Below, piece by piece: positions 25,590 to 33,598 of a DNA stretch of 64,000 nt. Position 1 is the first letter of the stretch. Each line of letters opens with the position of its first letter. Below the pieces are notes generated by a model that searched no databases, was not told the DNA's origin, and saw only the letters and a program-made list of their open reading frames with translations. Source of the DNA: Clostridium sp. AWRP (lineage in GTDB: Bacteria; Bacillota; Clostridia; Clostridiales; Clostridiaceae); the NCBI RefSeq assembly GCF_004006395.2, contig NZ_CP029758.2, forward strand, positions 868,001-932,000, in the 5' to 3' direction. The translations under genes and the position numbers were made by a program.

Positions 25590-26966
25590 TTGGAACGATC
25601 AGTAAAATTAAGAGATGAAAAGGTTGGTAAATTATTATTGGAATTTTCTATACCAGCTATAATTGGTATGCTAGTTAACTCACTTTATATTGTAATAGAT
25701 AGGATATTTATAGGAAGAGTTGTTGGAGCTATGGCTATATCAGGTGTAAGTTTGACTTTCCCTATATCCATACTTATAATGGCTTTTGGTATGCTTGTAG
25801 GAATAGGTGCTGCAGCAAGAATATCCATAAGGCTAGGAGAAAATAATAAAGATGAAGCAGAACACATATTAGGAAATGCATTTGTACTTTTGATTATAGT
25901 TTCTATAGCAATTACAATTTTGGGACTTATTTTTGTGGACCCTATGTTGAGGGGGTTTGGAGCTAGTGATAACACTATAGGTTATGCTAAGCAGTTTATA
26001 ACTATTTTAATTTCTGTTTCTACATTTCAAACTGTAGGTTTTGGATTAAATAATGTAATACGTTCGGAAGGTGATCCTAAGACAGCAATGAATACAATGC
26101 TTATAGGAGGTATATGTAATATAATATTGGACTTCCTATTTATATATATACTTCATTTTGGAATAAGGGGAGCCGCTATAGCTACTTCAATTTCTCAGGG
26201 GATAAATATGATATGGGTACTTTATTATTTCTTAAAGGGAAATAGTATGCTTAGAATAAAAAAGAAGTATCTTCGTTTAAACAAAGATATAGTTATAAGT
26301 ATTTTTTCTATAGGAATGTCTCCTTTTGCAATGCAGATTGCTGCAAGTTTGGTAAATGTGATATTGAACAAGAGCTTAGGAATATATGGCGGAGACCTAG
26401 CTATAGGTGCTATGGGTATAATAAATGGTATAGCTACTATTATACTTATGCCTATATTTGGAATAAATCAAGGATCACAGCCAGTAATTGGATTTAATTA
26501 TGGAGCTAGATTGAATAGACGTGTAAAGAAAGCATTACTACTGGCAATTGGAGCAGCAACTGTTATATCTGCTGCAGGAGGAATTGCAGTTCAAATTTTC
26601 CCTACAGCTTTAGTAGATATGTTTAATAAGTCTGATATGAATTTGACTAATATAACTGTAAATGGAATAAAAATATTTATGGTTATGTTTCCTATAATAG
26701 GATTTCAAATAGTAAGCTCTAACTTTTTTCAAGCTATAGGAAAAGCTAAAATTTCCATGTTTTTGGCACTTTTAAGACAGGTAATAGTTCTTATCCCTAT
26801 GCTTCTTATACTTCCAAGAATATTTAAGCTAAATGGAGTATGGATGGCAGCTCCTGTATCCGATGCTGTAGCTTCCATATTGACGGCTTTGTTTTTATAT
26901 TTTGAAATTAAAAAGTTAAATTCAAATGAAAAAGAAAATGTGAAGTCAGCAGAAATATCTGCATAA
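25590..26966 (+). CDS. MATE-family efflux transporter
   Basis: Twelve-segment cation-coupled multidrug exporter of 458 residues. Characteristic stretches are KLLLEFSIPAIIGMLVNSLY at the N-terminus, NVIRSEGDPKTAMNTMLIGG after segment 4-5, and INQGSQPVIGFNYGARLN in the second half. The start is TTG after AGGAGG. Cotranscription with marR is inferred from the 50-base gap. Substrates cannot be predicted. Confidence 0.94.
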   Translation: MERSVKLRDEKVGKLLLEFSIPAIIGMLVNSLYIVIDRIFIGRVVGAMAISGVSLTFPISILIMAFGMLVGIGAAARISIRLGENNKDEAEHILGNAFVLLIIVSIAITILGLIFVDPMLRGFGASDNTIGYAKQFITILISVSTFQTVGFGLNNVIRSEGDPKTAMNTMLIGGICNIILDFLFIYILHFGIRGAAIATSISQGINMIWVLYYFLKGNSMLRIKKKYLRLNKDIVISIFSIGMSPFAMQIAASLVNVILNKSLGIYGGDLAIGAMGIINGIATIILMPIFGINQGSQPVIGFNYGARLNRRVKKALLLAIGAATVISAAGGIAVQIFPTALVDMFNKSDMNLTNITVNGIKIFMVMFPIIGFQIVSSNFFQAIGKAKISMFLALLRQVIVLIPMLLILPRIFKLNGVWMAAPVSDAVASILTALFLYFEIKKLNSNEKENVKSAEISA

Positions 26967-27024
26967 TGTGCAAAGTAATCAATTCGCAATAATTGTGCAT
27001 TGTGAACTGTTAACTGTGAATTAA
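26967..27024. repeat. Partial copy of a CACAAT-type repeat
   Basis: AATTGTGCATTGTGAACTG and TTAACTGTGAATT resemble the arms of the inverted-repeat element at 43891-44075. Only one arm-like stretch is present here. Confidence 0.5.
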
Positions 27025-27040
27025 AAAAGAGAGGTATGGT

Positions 27041-28714
27041 ATGCATAAGTGGTGTGATTCATCTATACTTGGAGAAATGTATGAAAGATCAATGGAAAAG
27101 GAAGAAAGAAAACGGAAGGGGAGTTTTTATACTCCTCATTACATAGTTGACTATATAGTGAAAAATATTATGTCAAATTTAGATCTTAAGAAAAATCCTT
27201 GTATAAAAGTATTAGATCCTTCTTGTGGAAGTGGATATTTTTTAGTAAGAGTATATGAAATTTTAATGGAAAAATTCAGTAAAAATTTAGAGACCATTAG
27301 AAATACTTTTAAAAATAAAACTTATACCATTGAAACTCAAGATGGATTAAAGAGTATAGACGGATTTCACTATTGGCAGCAGGAAAATTTAAGCTTTCAT
27401 ATATTAAAGAAATGTATATATGGTGCAGATATAGACAGTACCGCTGTAGAGCTTACAAAAATTAATTTAAGTAAAGTCAGTGGTATAAACATTAATATGA
27501 AGGACAATATAATATGCTGCAACAGTCTTATAAAGTGGAATGAAATTGATAATATGGGAAAATACAAGAAATCTAATATTCAATCTGCTATTAAGTTTTG
27601 GAGCAGAAAATATGATTATGTACTGGGAAATCCTCCCTGGGTATCTTTAAGTCGAAAGAATAAGATGAATATAGAGGATGAATTATTAAAGTATTATAGT
27701 GAAAATTATAATGGAAATACATATTTGCCCAATTTGTATGAGTATTTTATAAAAAGGTCTATGGAAATATTAAAATCTGGAGGAAGGTTTGGCTTTGTAG
27801 TTCCTGATAGGCTGTCACGAAATCTTCAATACAGTGAACTTAGAAAGAGTTTACTCAAAAAGTACAACATATTAAATCTTGTATTTGAGATAGATTTTCC
27901 GGAAATAAATACAGATTCTATGATTATAATAGTAGAGAATAAGCATAAAAAAGTAAATAAAATGAAAATAGATATTTATAAAAAAAGAGTATATGAAATG
28001 TATCAGCATGAATATCTGAGAAATTCAAAATTTAAGTTTACATATTGTTGTTATAATGAAAACTTAAACATAAAGGATTGTATAGAGAAAAATAGCAGCA
28101 AATTAGAAAACATTTGTAATACTTTTACAGGATTTATAGGTTATAGTAAAAAAATAACTTCTGTTAAAAAAAATAAACATCAGGTTGAAGTATTAAAAGG
28201 GGAAAACATAAAAAAATTTCAAGTTTTAAACAATTATTATTATGATTTTGTACCTGAAAACATAATAGGTGGGACTAAGAATATAGAAAAGCTTACTTTT
28301 AAAAATAAAATAGTAATAAGGAAAACTGGGAAAAATTTAATAGCAGCCATGGATGATAAGGGACGTATAATAGAACAATCCTTATATGGAATAATAAGCA
28401 CAAATGAGGAAGTTTCTCCACAGTATATTTTGGCAATATTGAACTCAGAGCTAATTCAGTGGTATTATTTAAATTTTTTAATTACTAACTCTAATTCTAT
28501 TCCACAAATTAAAAAATGCAATTTGGATGAAATACCAATAAGACACTGCAGCAGACAAACTAAAGAAGATATAGAAAAATTAGTTCATAAAATTATGAAT
28601 GATAATGATGAAAGAGATATGTTGAAGAAAATGTTAGATGACAAGATATTTGAATTATATAATATTGATAATAATTATAGAAGTATTATATTAAGTGATA
28701 TTGAAAAAAATTAA
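27041..28714 (+). CDS. Orphan N6-adenine DNA methyltransferase (CamA-like)
   Basis: SAM-dependent DNA methyltransferase of 557 residues. Motif X region KGSFYTPHYIVDYIVKNIMS is followed by motif I VLDPSCGSGYFLVRVYE, an acidic CIYGADIDSTAVEL loop, and catalytic motif IV NPPW. The C-terminal half with FTGFIGYSKK and VLKGENIKKF is a TaqI-like target recognition domain. No restriction gene lies nearby. Architecture and the N-terminus (YERSMEKEERKRKGSFYTP) resemble the solitary C. difficile methylase CamA, which acts on epigenetic control of sporulation. Target sequence and orthology are unproven. Confidence 0.85.
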   Translation: MHKWCDSSILGEMYERSMEKEERKRKGSFYTPHYIVDYIVKNIMSNLDLKKNPCIKVLDPSCGSGYFLVRVYEILMEKFSKNLETIRNTFKNKTYTIETQDGLKSIDGFHYWQQENLSFHILKKCIYGADIDSTAVELTKINLSKVSGININMKDNIICCNSLIKWNEIDNMGKYKKSNIQSAIKFWSRKYDYVLGNPPWVSLSRKNKMNIEDELLKYYSENYNGNTYLPNLYEYFIKRSMEILKSGGRFGFVVPDRLSRNLQYSELRKSLLKKYNILNLVFEIDFPEINTDSMIIIVENKHKKVNKMKIDIYKKRVYEMYQHEYLRNSKFKFTYCCYNENLNIKDCIEKNSSKLENICNTFTGFIGYSKKITSVKKNKHQVEVLKGENIKKFQVLNNYYYDFVPENIIGGTKNIEKLTFKNKIVIRKTGKNLIAAMDDKGRIIEQSLYGIISTNEEVSPQYILAILNSELIQWYYLNFLITNSNSIPQIKKCNLDEIPIRHCSRQTKEDIEKLVHKIMNDNDERDMLKKMLDDKIFELYNIDNNYRSIILSDIEKN

Positions 28715-28905
28715 TTCAACTTTCACAATTTAAAAATTTTATATGTGCTGTTTTACATTCTGCATACAAAAAAGTACTTGATTTTTAGTTATTTTCTCCC
28801 TAATATATTTATTAAGGATGGTGAAGAATATGAAAAATTTTAAGTTCTAATATATTCTAGATTTAATAAGTATCCAAATAAAATAGGTGATAGGGGGAAT
28901 AATTT

Positions 28906-29115
28906 GTGATAACATTATTTGGCATTTTATTTGCGGTTTTTGCTATATTTATTGTATTTTCTTTGTTAGGGATTATAGTGCTTCCATTTGTAGGTATAGT
29001 TATATTTCTAGCTTTTATAATGGCTATTATAGGATTTGTTTTTAAAATAGTATTTTCACTACCTTTTTTAATATTTGTTGTTATACTTGGATTTTTACAT
29101 TTTAGTAAGAAATAG
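28906..29115 (+). CDS. Small hydrophobic membrane protein
   Basis: A 69-residue protein that is almost entirely hydrophobic, with two or three membrane segments and a KK C-terminus. The start is GTG after AGGGGGAA. No family is recognised. About 55 bases upstream, at 28830-28850, a six-codon reading frame (MKNFKF) with its own AAGGATGGTGAAG site might be a leader peptide, but could be chance. Confidence 0.6.
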   Translation: MITLFGILFAVFAIFIVFSLLGIIVLPFVGIVIFLAFIMAIIGFVFKIVFSLPFLIFVVILGFLHFSKK

Positions 29116-29133
29116 TTTTTATTTATAAAAATG

Positions 29134-29162
29134 TTGACTTATTATGAACAAGATGATAATAT
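29134..29162 (+). promoter_or_regulatory. Promoter of the purine permease leader
   Basis: TTGACT (29134-29139) and TAATAT (29157-29162) with a 17-bp spacer, placing transcription start about 25 bases before the riboswitch. Confidence 0.7.
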
Positions 29163-29195
29163 AAAAACGTACATTAAATAAACTTTTTAACAGAA

Positions 29196-29265
29196 CATTC
29201 GTATAATCTTGATAATATGGTTCAAGAGTATCTACCAAGGTACCAAAAATCCTTGACTATGAGTG
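29196..29265 (+). promoter_or_regulatory. Purine riboswitch, guanine type
   Basis: P1 CATTCGTA pairs with TATGAGTG. The core TATAATCTTGATAATATGG, J2/3 TATCTACC, and J3/1 TTGACTATG match the purine riboswitch. The specificity base before the final TATG is C, which indicates guanine/hypoxanthine rather than adenine. It precedes a purine permease gene. Confidence 0.95.
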
Positions 29266-29292
29266 GATTCCGTGGAAATGGTATTTTTTTTT
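29231..29292 (+). terminator. Expression-platform terminator of the guanine riboswitch
   Basis: TACCA and ATCC in the aptamer 3' half pair with GGAT and TGGTA downstream, and a run of nine T follows. Terminator and aptamer are mutually exclusive, as expected for ligand-induced termination. Confidence 0.6.
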
Positions 29293-29359
29293 AACTATTT
29301 TCTAACTTGGATTATCCCATAATTCATGTTAGAAATTTTTTAATTTTGGAGGGAATTAC

Positions 29360-30796
29360 ATGAATGTTGAAAAAGCGAACAAAAATGACGGTGGCAATTT
29401 ATCTTTTTTAGAATCATTTTTTAAATTGCCGGAAAACAATACTACTGTAAGGACGGAGATTTTAGCAGGTGTTACTACTTTTATTACTATGGCCTATATA
29501 ATCTTTGTAAATCCAACTATACTTATGCAGGCAGGAATGAATGTACATGGGCTTATGGGAGATGCAGCGGTTAAAGCTGGGGTATCTGCAATAAACGACC
29601 CTATTGTAGGCTCTATATTTACGGCAACTTGCATAGCAGCGGCTGTTGGAACTTTCATAATGGCACTTTATGCAAATCTACCTTTTGCACAGGCACCAGG
29701 AATGGGACTTAACGCATTTTTTACTTACAGTGTTTGTTTAGGTATGCACTATACATGGCATCAAGCACTGGCAGCAGTTTTAGTATCAGGAATAATTTTT
29801 ATTATAATAACGGTAACTTCTATAAGGGAAAAAATTGTAGATGCGCTTCCATTTAATTTAAAACTTGCTATATCAGGAGGTATCGGACTTTTTATAGCTC
29901 TTATAGGATTAAAAAATGCAGGAATTGTAATATCAGATCCTTCTACATTGGTTGCTTTTGGAAAACTAACTAGTGCACCTGTTTTACTGTCAATTATAGG
30001 TATTTTAATTACAGTTATACTTATGGCAAGAAATGTTAAAGGATCAATTTTAATAGGAATAATATTAACTACTATAGTTGGTATACCTTTAGGAGTGACA
30101 CATCTTACAGGAATAAAGGTTATAAGTGCACCACCATCACTTGCACCTACATTCTTTGCTTTTGATTTTAAAGGACTTTTGGGAATAGGAAAAGCAGGTG
30201 TAGTAGGAGGTTTAACTAGCATAATTATGGTAGTCATAACATTTACTTTAGTAGATTTGTTTGATACTATAGGAACACTTGTTGGAACAGCTGAAAAAGC
30301 TGGCATGGTTGATGAAAATGGAAGAGTTAAAAATATGCACAAGGCTCTTTTTGCAGATTCCCTTGCAACTACTATTGGTTCAATGTTAGGAACAAGTACT
30401 GTTAATACATATGTAGAATCCACTTCAGGTGTATCTGCAGGAGGTAGGACAGGACTTACATCATGTGTTGTCGGAATATTATTTATACTTTCACTATTCT
30501 TTAGTGGACTAGTTGGAATAGTTCCTACCCAAGCTACAGCTCCAGCACTTATAATTGTAGGGGCGCTTATGATAGGAGTAGTTACTAAAATAGACTTTAG
30601 TGATTTTACAGAAGGACTTCCAGCTTTCTTTGCTATAGCATTTATGCCATTTAGTTACAGTATAGCAAATGGTATAGCAGCAGCAATAATATTTTATCCA
30701 ATAGTTAAAATAGTTACAGGAAAATATAAGGAAGTTCATCCAATAGTATATGTACTTGCAGCTCTATTTATATTTAGATTTGCTATGCTTTCATAA
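29360..30796 (+). CDS. NCS2-family purine permease (PbuG/AzgA-like)
   Basis: Membrane transporter for hypoxanthine/guanine-type bases. The AzgA/PbuG subgroup is recognised by TEILAGVTTFITMAYIIFVN at the N-terminus, FAQAPGMGLNAFFTY, LVDLFDTIGTLVGTA, and STVNTYVESTSGVSAGGRTG. 478 residues and about 13 membrane segments. The guanine riboswitch upstream supports a guanine/hypoxanthine substrate. RBS TGGAGGG. Confidence 0.94.
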   Translation: MNVEKANKNDGGNLSFLESFFKLPENNTTVRTEILAGVTTFITMAYIIFVNPTILMQAGMNVHGLMGDAAVKAGVSAINDPIVGSIFTATCIAAAVGTFIMALYANLPFAQAPGMGLNAFFTYSVCLGMHYTWHQALAAVLVSGIIFIIITVTSIREKIVDALPFNLKLAISGGIGLFIALIGLKNAGIVISDPSTLVAFGKLTSAPVLLSIIGILITVILMARNVKGSILIGIILTTIVGIPLGVTHLTGIKVISAPPSLAPTFFAFDFKGLLGIGKAGVVGGLTSIIMVVITFTLVDLFDTIGTLVGTAEKAGMVDENGRVKNMHKALFADSLATTIGSMLGTSTVNTYVESTSGVSAGGRTGLTSCVVGILFILSLFFSGLVGIVPTQATAPALIIVGALMIGVVTKIDFSDFTEGLPAFFAIAFMPFSYSIANGIAAAIIFYPIVKIVTGKYKEVHPIVYVLAALFIFRFAMLS

Positions 30797-30804
30797 TTGA
30801 AGAT

Positions 30805-30852
30805 AAAAAATAACTGGTTAGAAAAATTTGTTTTCTAACCAGTTATTTTTTT
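30805..30852 (+). terminator. Terminator of the purine permease gene
   Basis: AATAACTGGTTAGAAAA and TTTTCTAACCAGTTATT pair perfectly around a 5-base loop and are followed by a T-run. Confidence 0.95.
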
Positions 30853-30957
30853 AATTAATAGTTAAGAATGAAGAATTAATAGTTAATGTGGATTTTTTTC
30901 GTTACACTACAAAAAATCTTCCTTCACTGTCAATTGTCCACTATCAACTATCAACTT
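30851..30957. repeat. MITE-like imperfect inverted repeat
   Basis: Flanks AATTAATAGTTAAGAATG and CTATCAACTATCAACTT are related in inverted orientation. The centre is the hairpin GATTTTTT-N12-AAAAAATC. The TAGTTGATAGTGGACAATTGAC style of flank is a frequent non-coding repeat in Firmicutes. It lies directly behind the permease terminator. Confidence 0.55.
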
Positions 30958-30989
30958 AAAAACTTTTCGAAGTAAAGTCTTTATATATT

Positions 30990-31181
30990 TTAGTCTACAA
31001 AACTATTCCAGTAATTTGAATAATCAATTGCTACAGGTGATACATTGGAATAGTTTACATCATAGTGTTCAGCTAATGCATTTATGAATTCTTTTGCAGG
31101 CATTCCGGATTTTTCTATCAAACCTTCAATTTCTTTTTGTAAGTCCTCTGGTATTTTAGAAAAACAGTAGGTAGTATTCAT
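30990..31181 (-). CDS. Small hypothetical protein
   Basis: A 63-residue reading frame with a strong ribosome binding site (AAGGGGG, 9 bases before the ATG). It is moderately acidic, with helical N-terminal part IPEDLQKEIEGLIEKSGMPA and a Tyr/Asn-rich C-terminus. The helical part loosely resembles short CopG/Arc-like or antitoxin-type sequences, but no toxin partner is adjacent and the similarity is not enough to name a family. Confidence 0.55.
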   Translation of the reverse strand: MNTTYCFSKIPEDLQKEIEGLIEKSGMPAKEFINALAEHYDVNYSNVSPVAIDYSNYWNSFVD

Positions 31182-31327
31182 TTTAACAAATCCCCCTTAT
31201 AATATAGTACTAACATTTAATATATTATATGACATATAACTTTTTAAGTGTAATACATATGCTGAATTCCTATATTTAGTATAGCATTATGCGCAAAAAA
31301 ATTCAATAAAGACTAGCCTATAGCACA

Positions 31328-31960
31328 CTATTTTTTATGTGATTCTTTGAAAGAAAGTAGTTTTTTATATACATTTTGTGCTTCTATTAGAGTAAGTGTT
31401 TTTTGTATACATTCGGCCATTAATTTATGGCCTAGTGCTGTAGGATGAATTCCATCTATAAATAAATCGTCATTGGTGTTTGCTCCTAATTTTTCTTGGA
31501 AGCAACTATAAAAGTCTGCATAAAAAAGATTATTTTTAGTGCAAAAATCTATTATCCAATTTCTGTATTCACTTTCTAGTTTACTTACTTTCTCATAATC
31601 TAAAGTGCTATCCCATTTTTCCTTAGCTAATTTTTTGTATACAAGAGGTTCTATACCTATTATTGTAATTATTTTTGAAGATAGGGATTCCTTTACGAGC
31701 TCCTTTAAATTATCTGTTACTAGTTTTAGAGTCCTTCCAGTCATAAAGTCATTGCATCCAACTGTAATGAGTACATGACTAGGGCTATTTTGAATTATAT
31801 CTTTATAAGAACGTGACAACAATCCTGAAGCTGTATCTCCACATACTCCTTTGTTTAAAATATCTATTTGAAGTTTTTCTTTTAGAATGGATACAAAACA
31901 TTCACTGTTAGAAACACCATATCCAGCAGTTAAGCTGTCTCCTATACATACCATTTTCAT
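31328..31960 (-). CDS. Cytoplasmic SGNH/GDSL-family hydrolase
   Basis: A 210-residue esterase of the TesA-like group. All four blocks are intact: CIGDSLTAGYG (nucleophile Ser), NKGVCGDTASG, VGCNDFMTG, and FIDGIHPTALGH with the Asp-His pair. No signal peptide. The ATG at 31960 follows AAAGGAGATGG; an in-frame TTG upstream overlaps the ribosome binding site. The substrate may be acyl or acetyl esters; unknown. Compare the 21.3-kb homologue, in which the Asp is missing. Confidence 0.88.
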   Translation of the reverse strand: MKMVCIGDSLTAGYGVSNSECFVSILKEKLQIDILNKGVCGDTASGLLSRSYKDIIQNSPSHVLITVGCNDFMTGRTLKLVTDNLKELVKESLSSKIITIIGIEPLVYKKLAKEKWDSTLDYEKVSKLESEYRNWIIDFCTKNNLFYADFYSCFQEKLGANTNDDLFIDGIHPTALGHKLMAECIQKTLTLIEAQNVYKKLLSFKESHKK

Positions 31961-32088
31961 AGTTATGCCATCTCCTTTCAATTTTTAAAACGTAAAATAA
32001 TGTTCGATATGGTATGAACATTACTATCATATATTTCCTTACAATCTTAAAATATACGAATATTATGTAGTGAATTAGTTTAAACGTA

Positions 32089-32117
32089 TTGAATTATACA
32101 ATTTGATATGATAATAT
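32089..32117 (+). promoter_or_regulatory. Promoter of the pur operon
   Basis: TTGAAT (32089-32094) and TAATAT (32112-32117) with a 17-bp spacer, about 30 bases before the riboswitch-like leader. Confidence 0.65.
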
Positions 32118-32144
32118 AAGTATATCATAAATAAATGAATAGAA

Positions 32145-32216
32145 TATCCATATAATCCTAATAATGAGGTTTAGGAGTATCTACAGAGAACCGTAAAATT
32201 CTCACAGCTATGGATA
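32145..32216 (+). promoter_or_regulatory. Purine riboswitch variant before purE
   Basis: P1 TATCCATA/TATGGATA, P2 CCTAA/TTAGG, L2 ending in GG, J2/3 TATCTAC, and L3 CCGTAAAA show a purine riboswitch fold. Two features differ from canonical guanine aptamers. The junction after P3 (TTCTC) reads ACAGC (32204-32208), two nucleotides longer than the usual GAC. L2 is TAATGAGG instead of TGATATGG. The base before the closing TATG is still C. Confidence 0.85.
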
Positions 32217-32271
32217 ACTTTATTTAAAGCTGGATATTTTTATATCAAGTTTTAGTTAAGGTTACTAGCTT

Positions 32272-32320
32272 AAGGTTTCACATAGATTCTCAATTGTAGA
32301 TTTTATTGAAACCTTTTTAT
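32272..32320 (+). terminator. Attenuator of the pur operon
   Basis: AAGGTTTCA and TGAAACCTTTTT form a terminator hairpin between the riboswitch and purE, with a long AT-rich loop. It fits ligand-controlled premature termination. Confidence 0.8.
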
Positions 32321-32369
32321 TATACTTTTGGTAATATAATCTAACATTTGTTGTTTAAGGAGGACGAAT

Positions 32370-32849
32370 ATGAAAGTAGCAATTATATTTGGAAGTAGTT
32401 CCGACATTGACAAGATGAAAGGAGCTGCCAAAGCCTTAAAAGAATTTGATATTCAATATGAGGCATATATTTTATCAGCTCACAGGGTTCCGGAAAAGCT
32501 TTTGGAAACTGTAAAAAAATTAGAAGAAGAAGGCTGTGAATGTATTATTTCAGGTGCTGGTCTTGCAGCACATCTTCCAGGAGTTATTGCAGCTAATACA
32601 ACTATTCCAGTTATAGGAGTTCCACTTAATGCAGCTATTTCTGGACTTGATTCTCTCTTTTCAATAGTACAGATGCCAAAATCCATACCTGTAGCTACAG
32701 TTGGAATAAATAACAGTTACAATGCAGGCATGCTGGCAGTAGAGATTTTAGCACTTAAATATTCTGAAATTAAAAAGAAATTAATTGAATATAGAAAAAA
32801 TATGAAAGAAAAGTTTATAAGTGAAAACGGAAAAGGAGTGGAATTATAA
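32370..32849 (+). CDS. purE: N5-carboxyaminoimidazole ribonucleotide mutase
   Basis: Step 6 of purine synthesis, isomerising N5-CAIR to CAIR. Class I PurE of 159 residues: FGSSSDIDKMKGAAKAL, the active-site His in ILSAHRVPEK, and SGAGLAAHLPGVIAANT. First gene of the purECFMNHD operon; no purK is adjacent. RBS AGGAGGACG. Confidence 0.97.
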   Translation: MKVAIIFGSSSDIDKMKGAAKALKEFDIQYEAYILSAHRVPEKLLETVKKLEEEGCECIISGAGLAAHLPGVIAANTTIPVIGVPLNAAISGLDSLFSIVQMPKSIPVATVGINNSYNAGMLAVEILALKYSEIKKKLIEYRKNMKEKFISENGKGVEL

Positions 32850-32850
32850 A

Positions 32851-33558
32851 ATGGAAAAAGGAAAAATGATATATGAAGGAAAAGCAAAAAAGGTATATGA
32901 AACAGAAGACAAGGACAAAGTAATAATTTATTATAAAGATGATGCTACAGCTTTTAATGGAGAGAAAAAGGGACAGATATCAGATAAAGGAGTATTAAAT
33001 AATACAATTACTTCAATGCTCTTTGAGTTACTTGAAAAACATGGTATAGAAACCCACTTTGAAGAAAAATTAAATGATAGAGAACAACTTTGTAAAAAGG
33101 TAGAAATAGTTCCTTTAGAAGTAATTGTTAGAAATGTAGCAGCAGGAAGTATGGCAAAGAGATTGGGATTAGAGGAAGGCAGCGCACTTAAAACTACAGT
33201 ATATGAATTAAGCTATAAAAATGATGAACTTGGAGATCCTCTTATAAATGATTATCATGCAGTTGGAATTGGAGCTGCTACTTTTGATGAGCTTAAAACT
33301 ATATATAAGATGACTGAATCCATAAACAATATCTTAAAAGAATTTTTCTTGAAACAGGGAATAAAATTGATAGATTTTAAATTGGAATTTGGTAAGTTTA
33401 ATGGAAAAATAGTTTTAGCTGATGAGATATCACCAGATACATGCAGACTATGGGATGCAAAGACTAATGAAAAATTAGATAAAGATAGATTTAGAAGAGA
33501 TATGGGAAATGTAAAAGAAGCTTATGTAGAAATATTGAAGAGAATAAGTAAAAATTAG
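32851..33558 (+). CDS. purC: SAICAR synthetase
   Basis: ATP-dependent ligation of aspartate to CAIR. 235 residues; N-terminal MIYEGKAKKVYETED, central EVIVRNVAAGSMAKRLG, and LADEISPDTCRLWD are family hallmarks. The ATG at 32851 lies one base after the purE stop and has AAAGGAG upstream. Confidence 0.97.
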   Translation: MEKGKMIYEGKAKKVYETEDKDKVIIYYKDDATAFNGEKKGQISDKGVLNNTITSMLFELLEKHGIETHFEEKLNDREQLCKKVEIVPLEVIVRNVAAGSMAKRLGLEEGSALKTTVYELSYKNDELGDPLINDYHAVGIGAATFDELKTIYKMTESINNILKEFFLKQGIKLIDFKLEFGKFNGKIVLADEISPDTCRLWDAKTNEKLDKDRFRRDMGNVKEAYVEILKRISKN

Positions 33559-33598
33559 CAGCTGCCTTAATTTTATGGTTAAAAGGAGAGAATTTTTG

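Noticed and set aside
28830..28850. Six-codon reading frame as a leader peptide gene
   Set aside because: It has a ribosome binding site-like sequence, but is too short and without attenuator context to support as a gene; noted only under the neighbouring membrane protein.
29761..30423. 220-codon open frame on the minus strand inside the purine permease gene
   Set aside because: It is an antisense shadow of a well-conserved permease, with low-complexity Pro/Ile/Val/Ser composition and no ribosome binding site.
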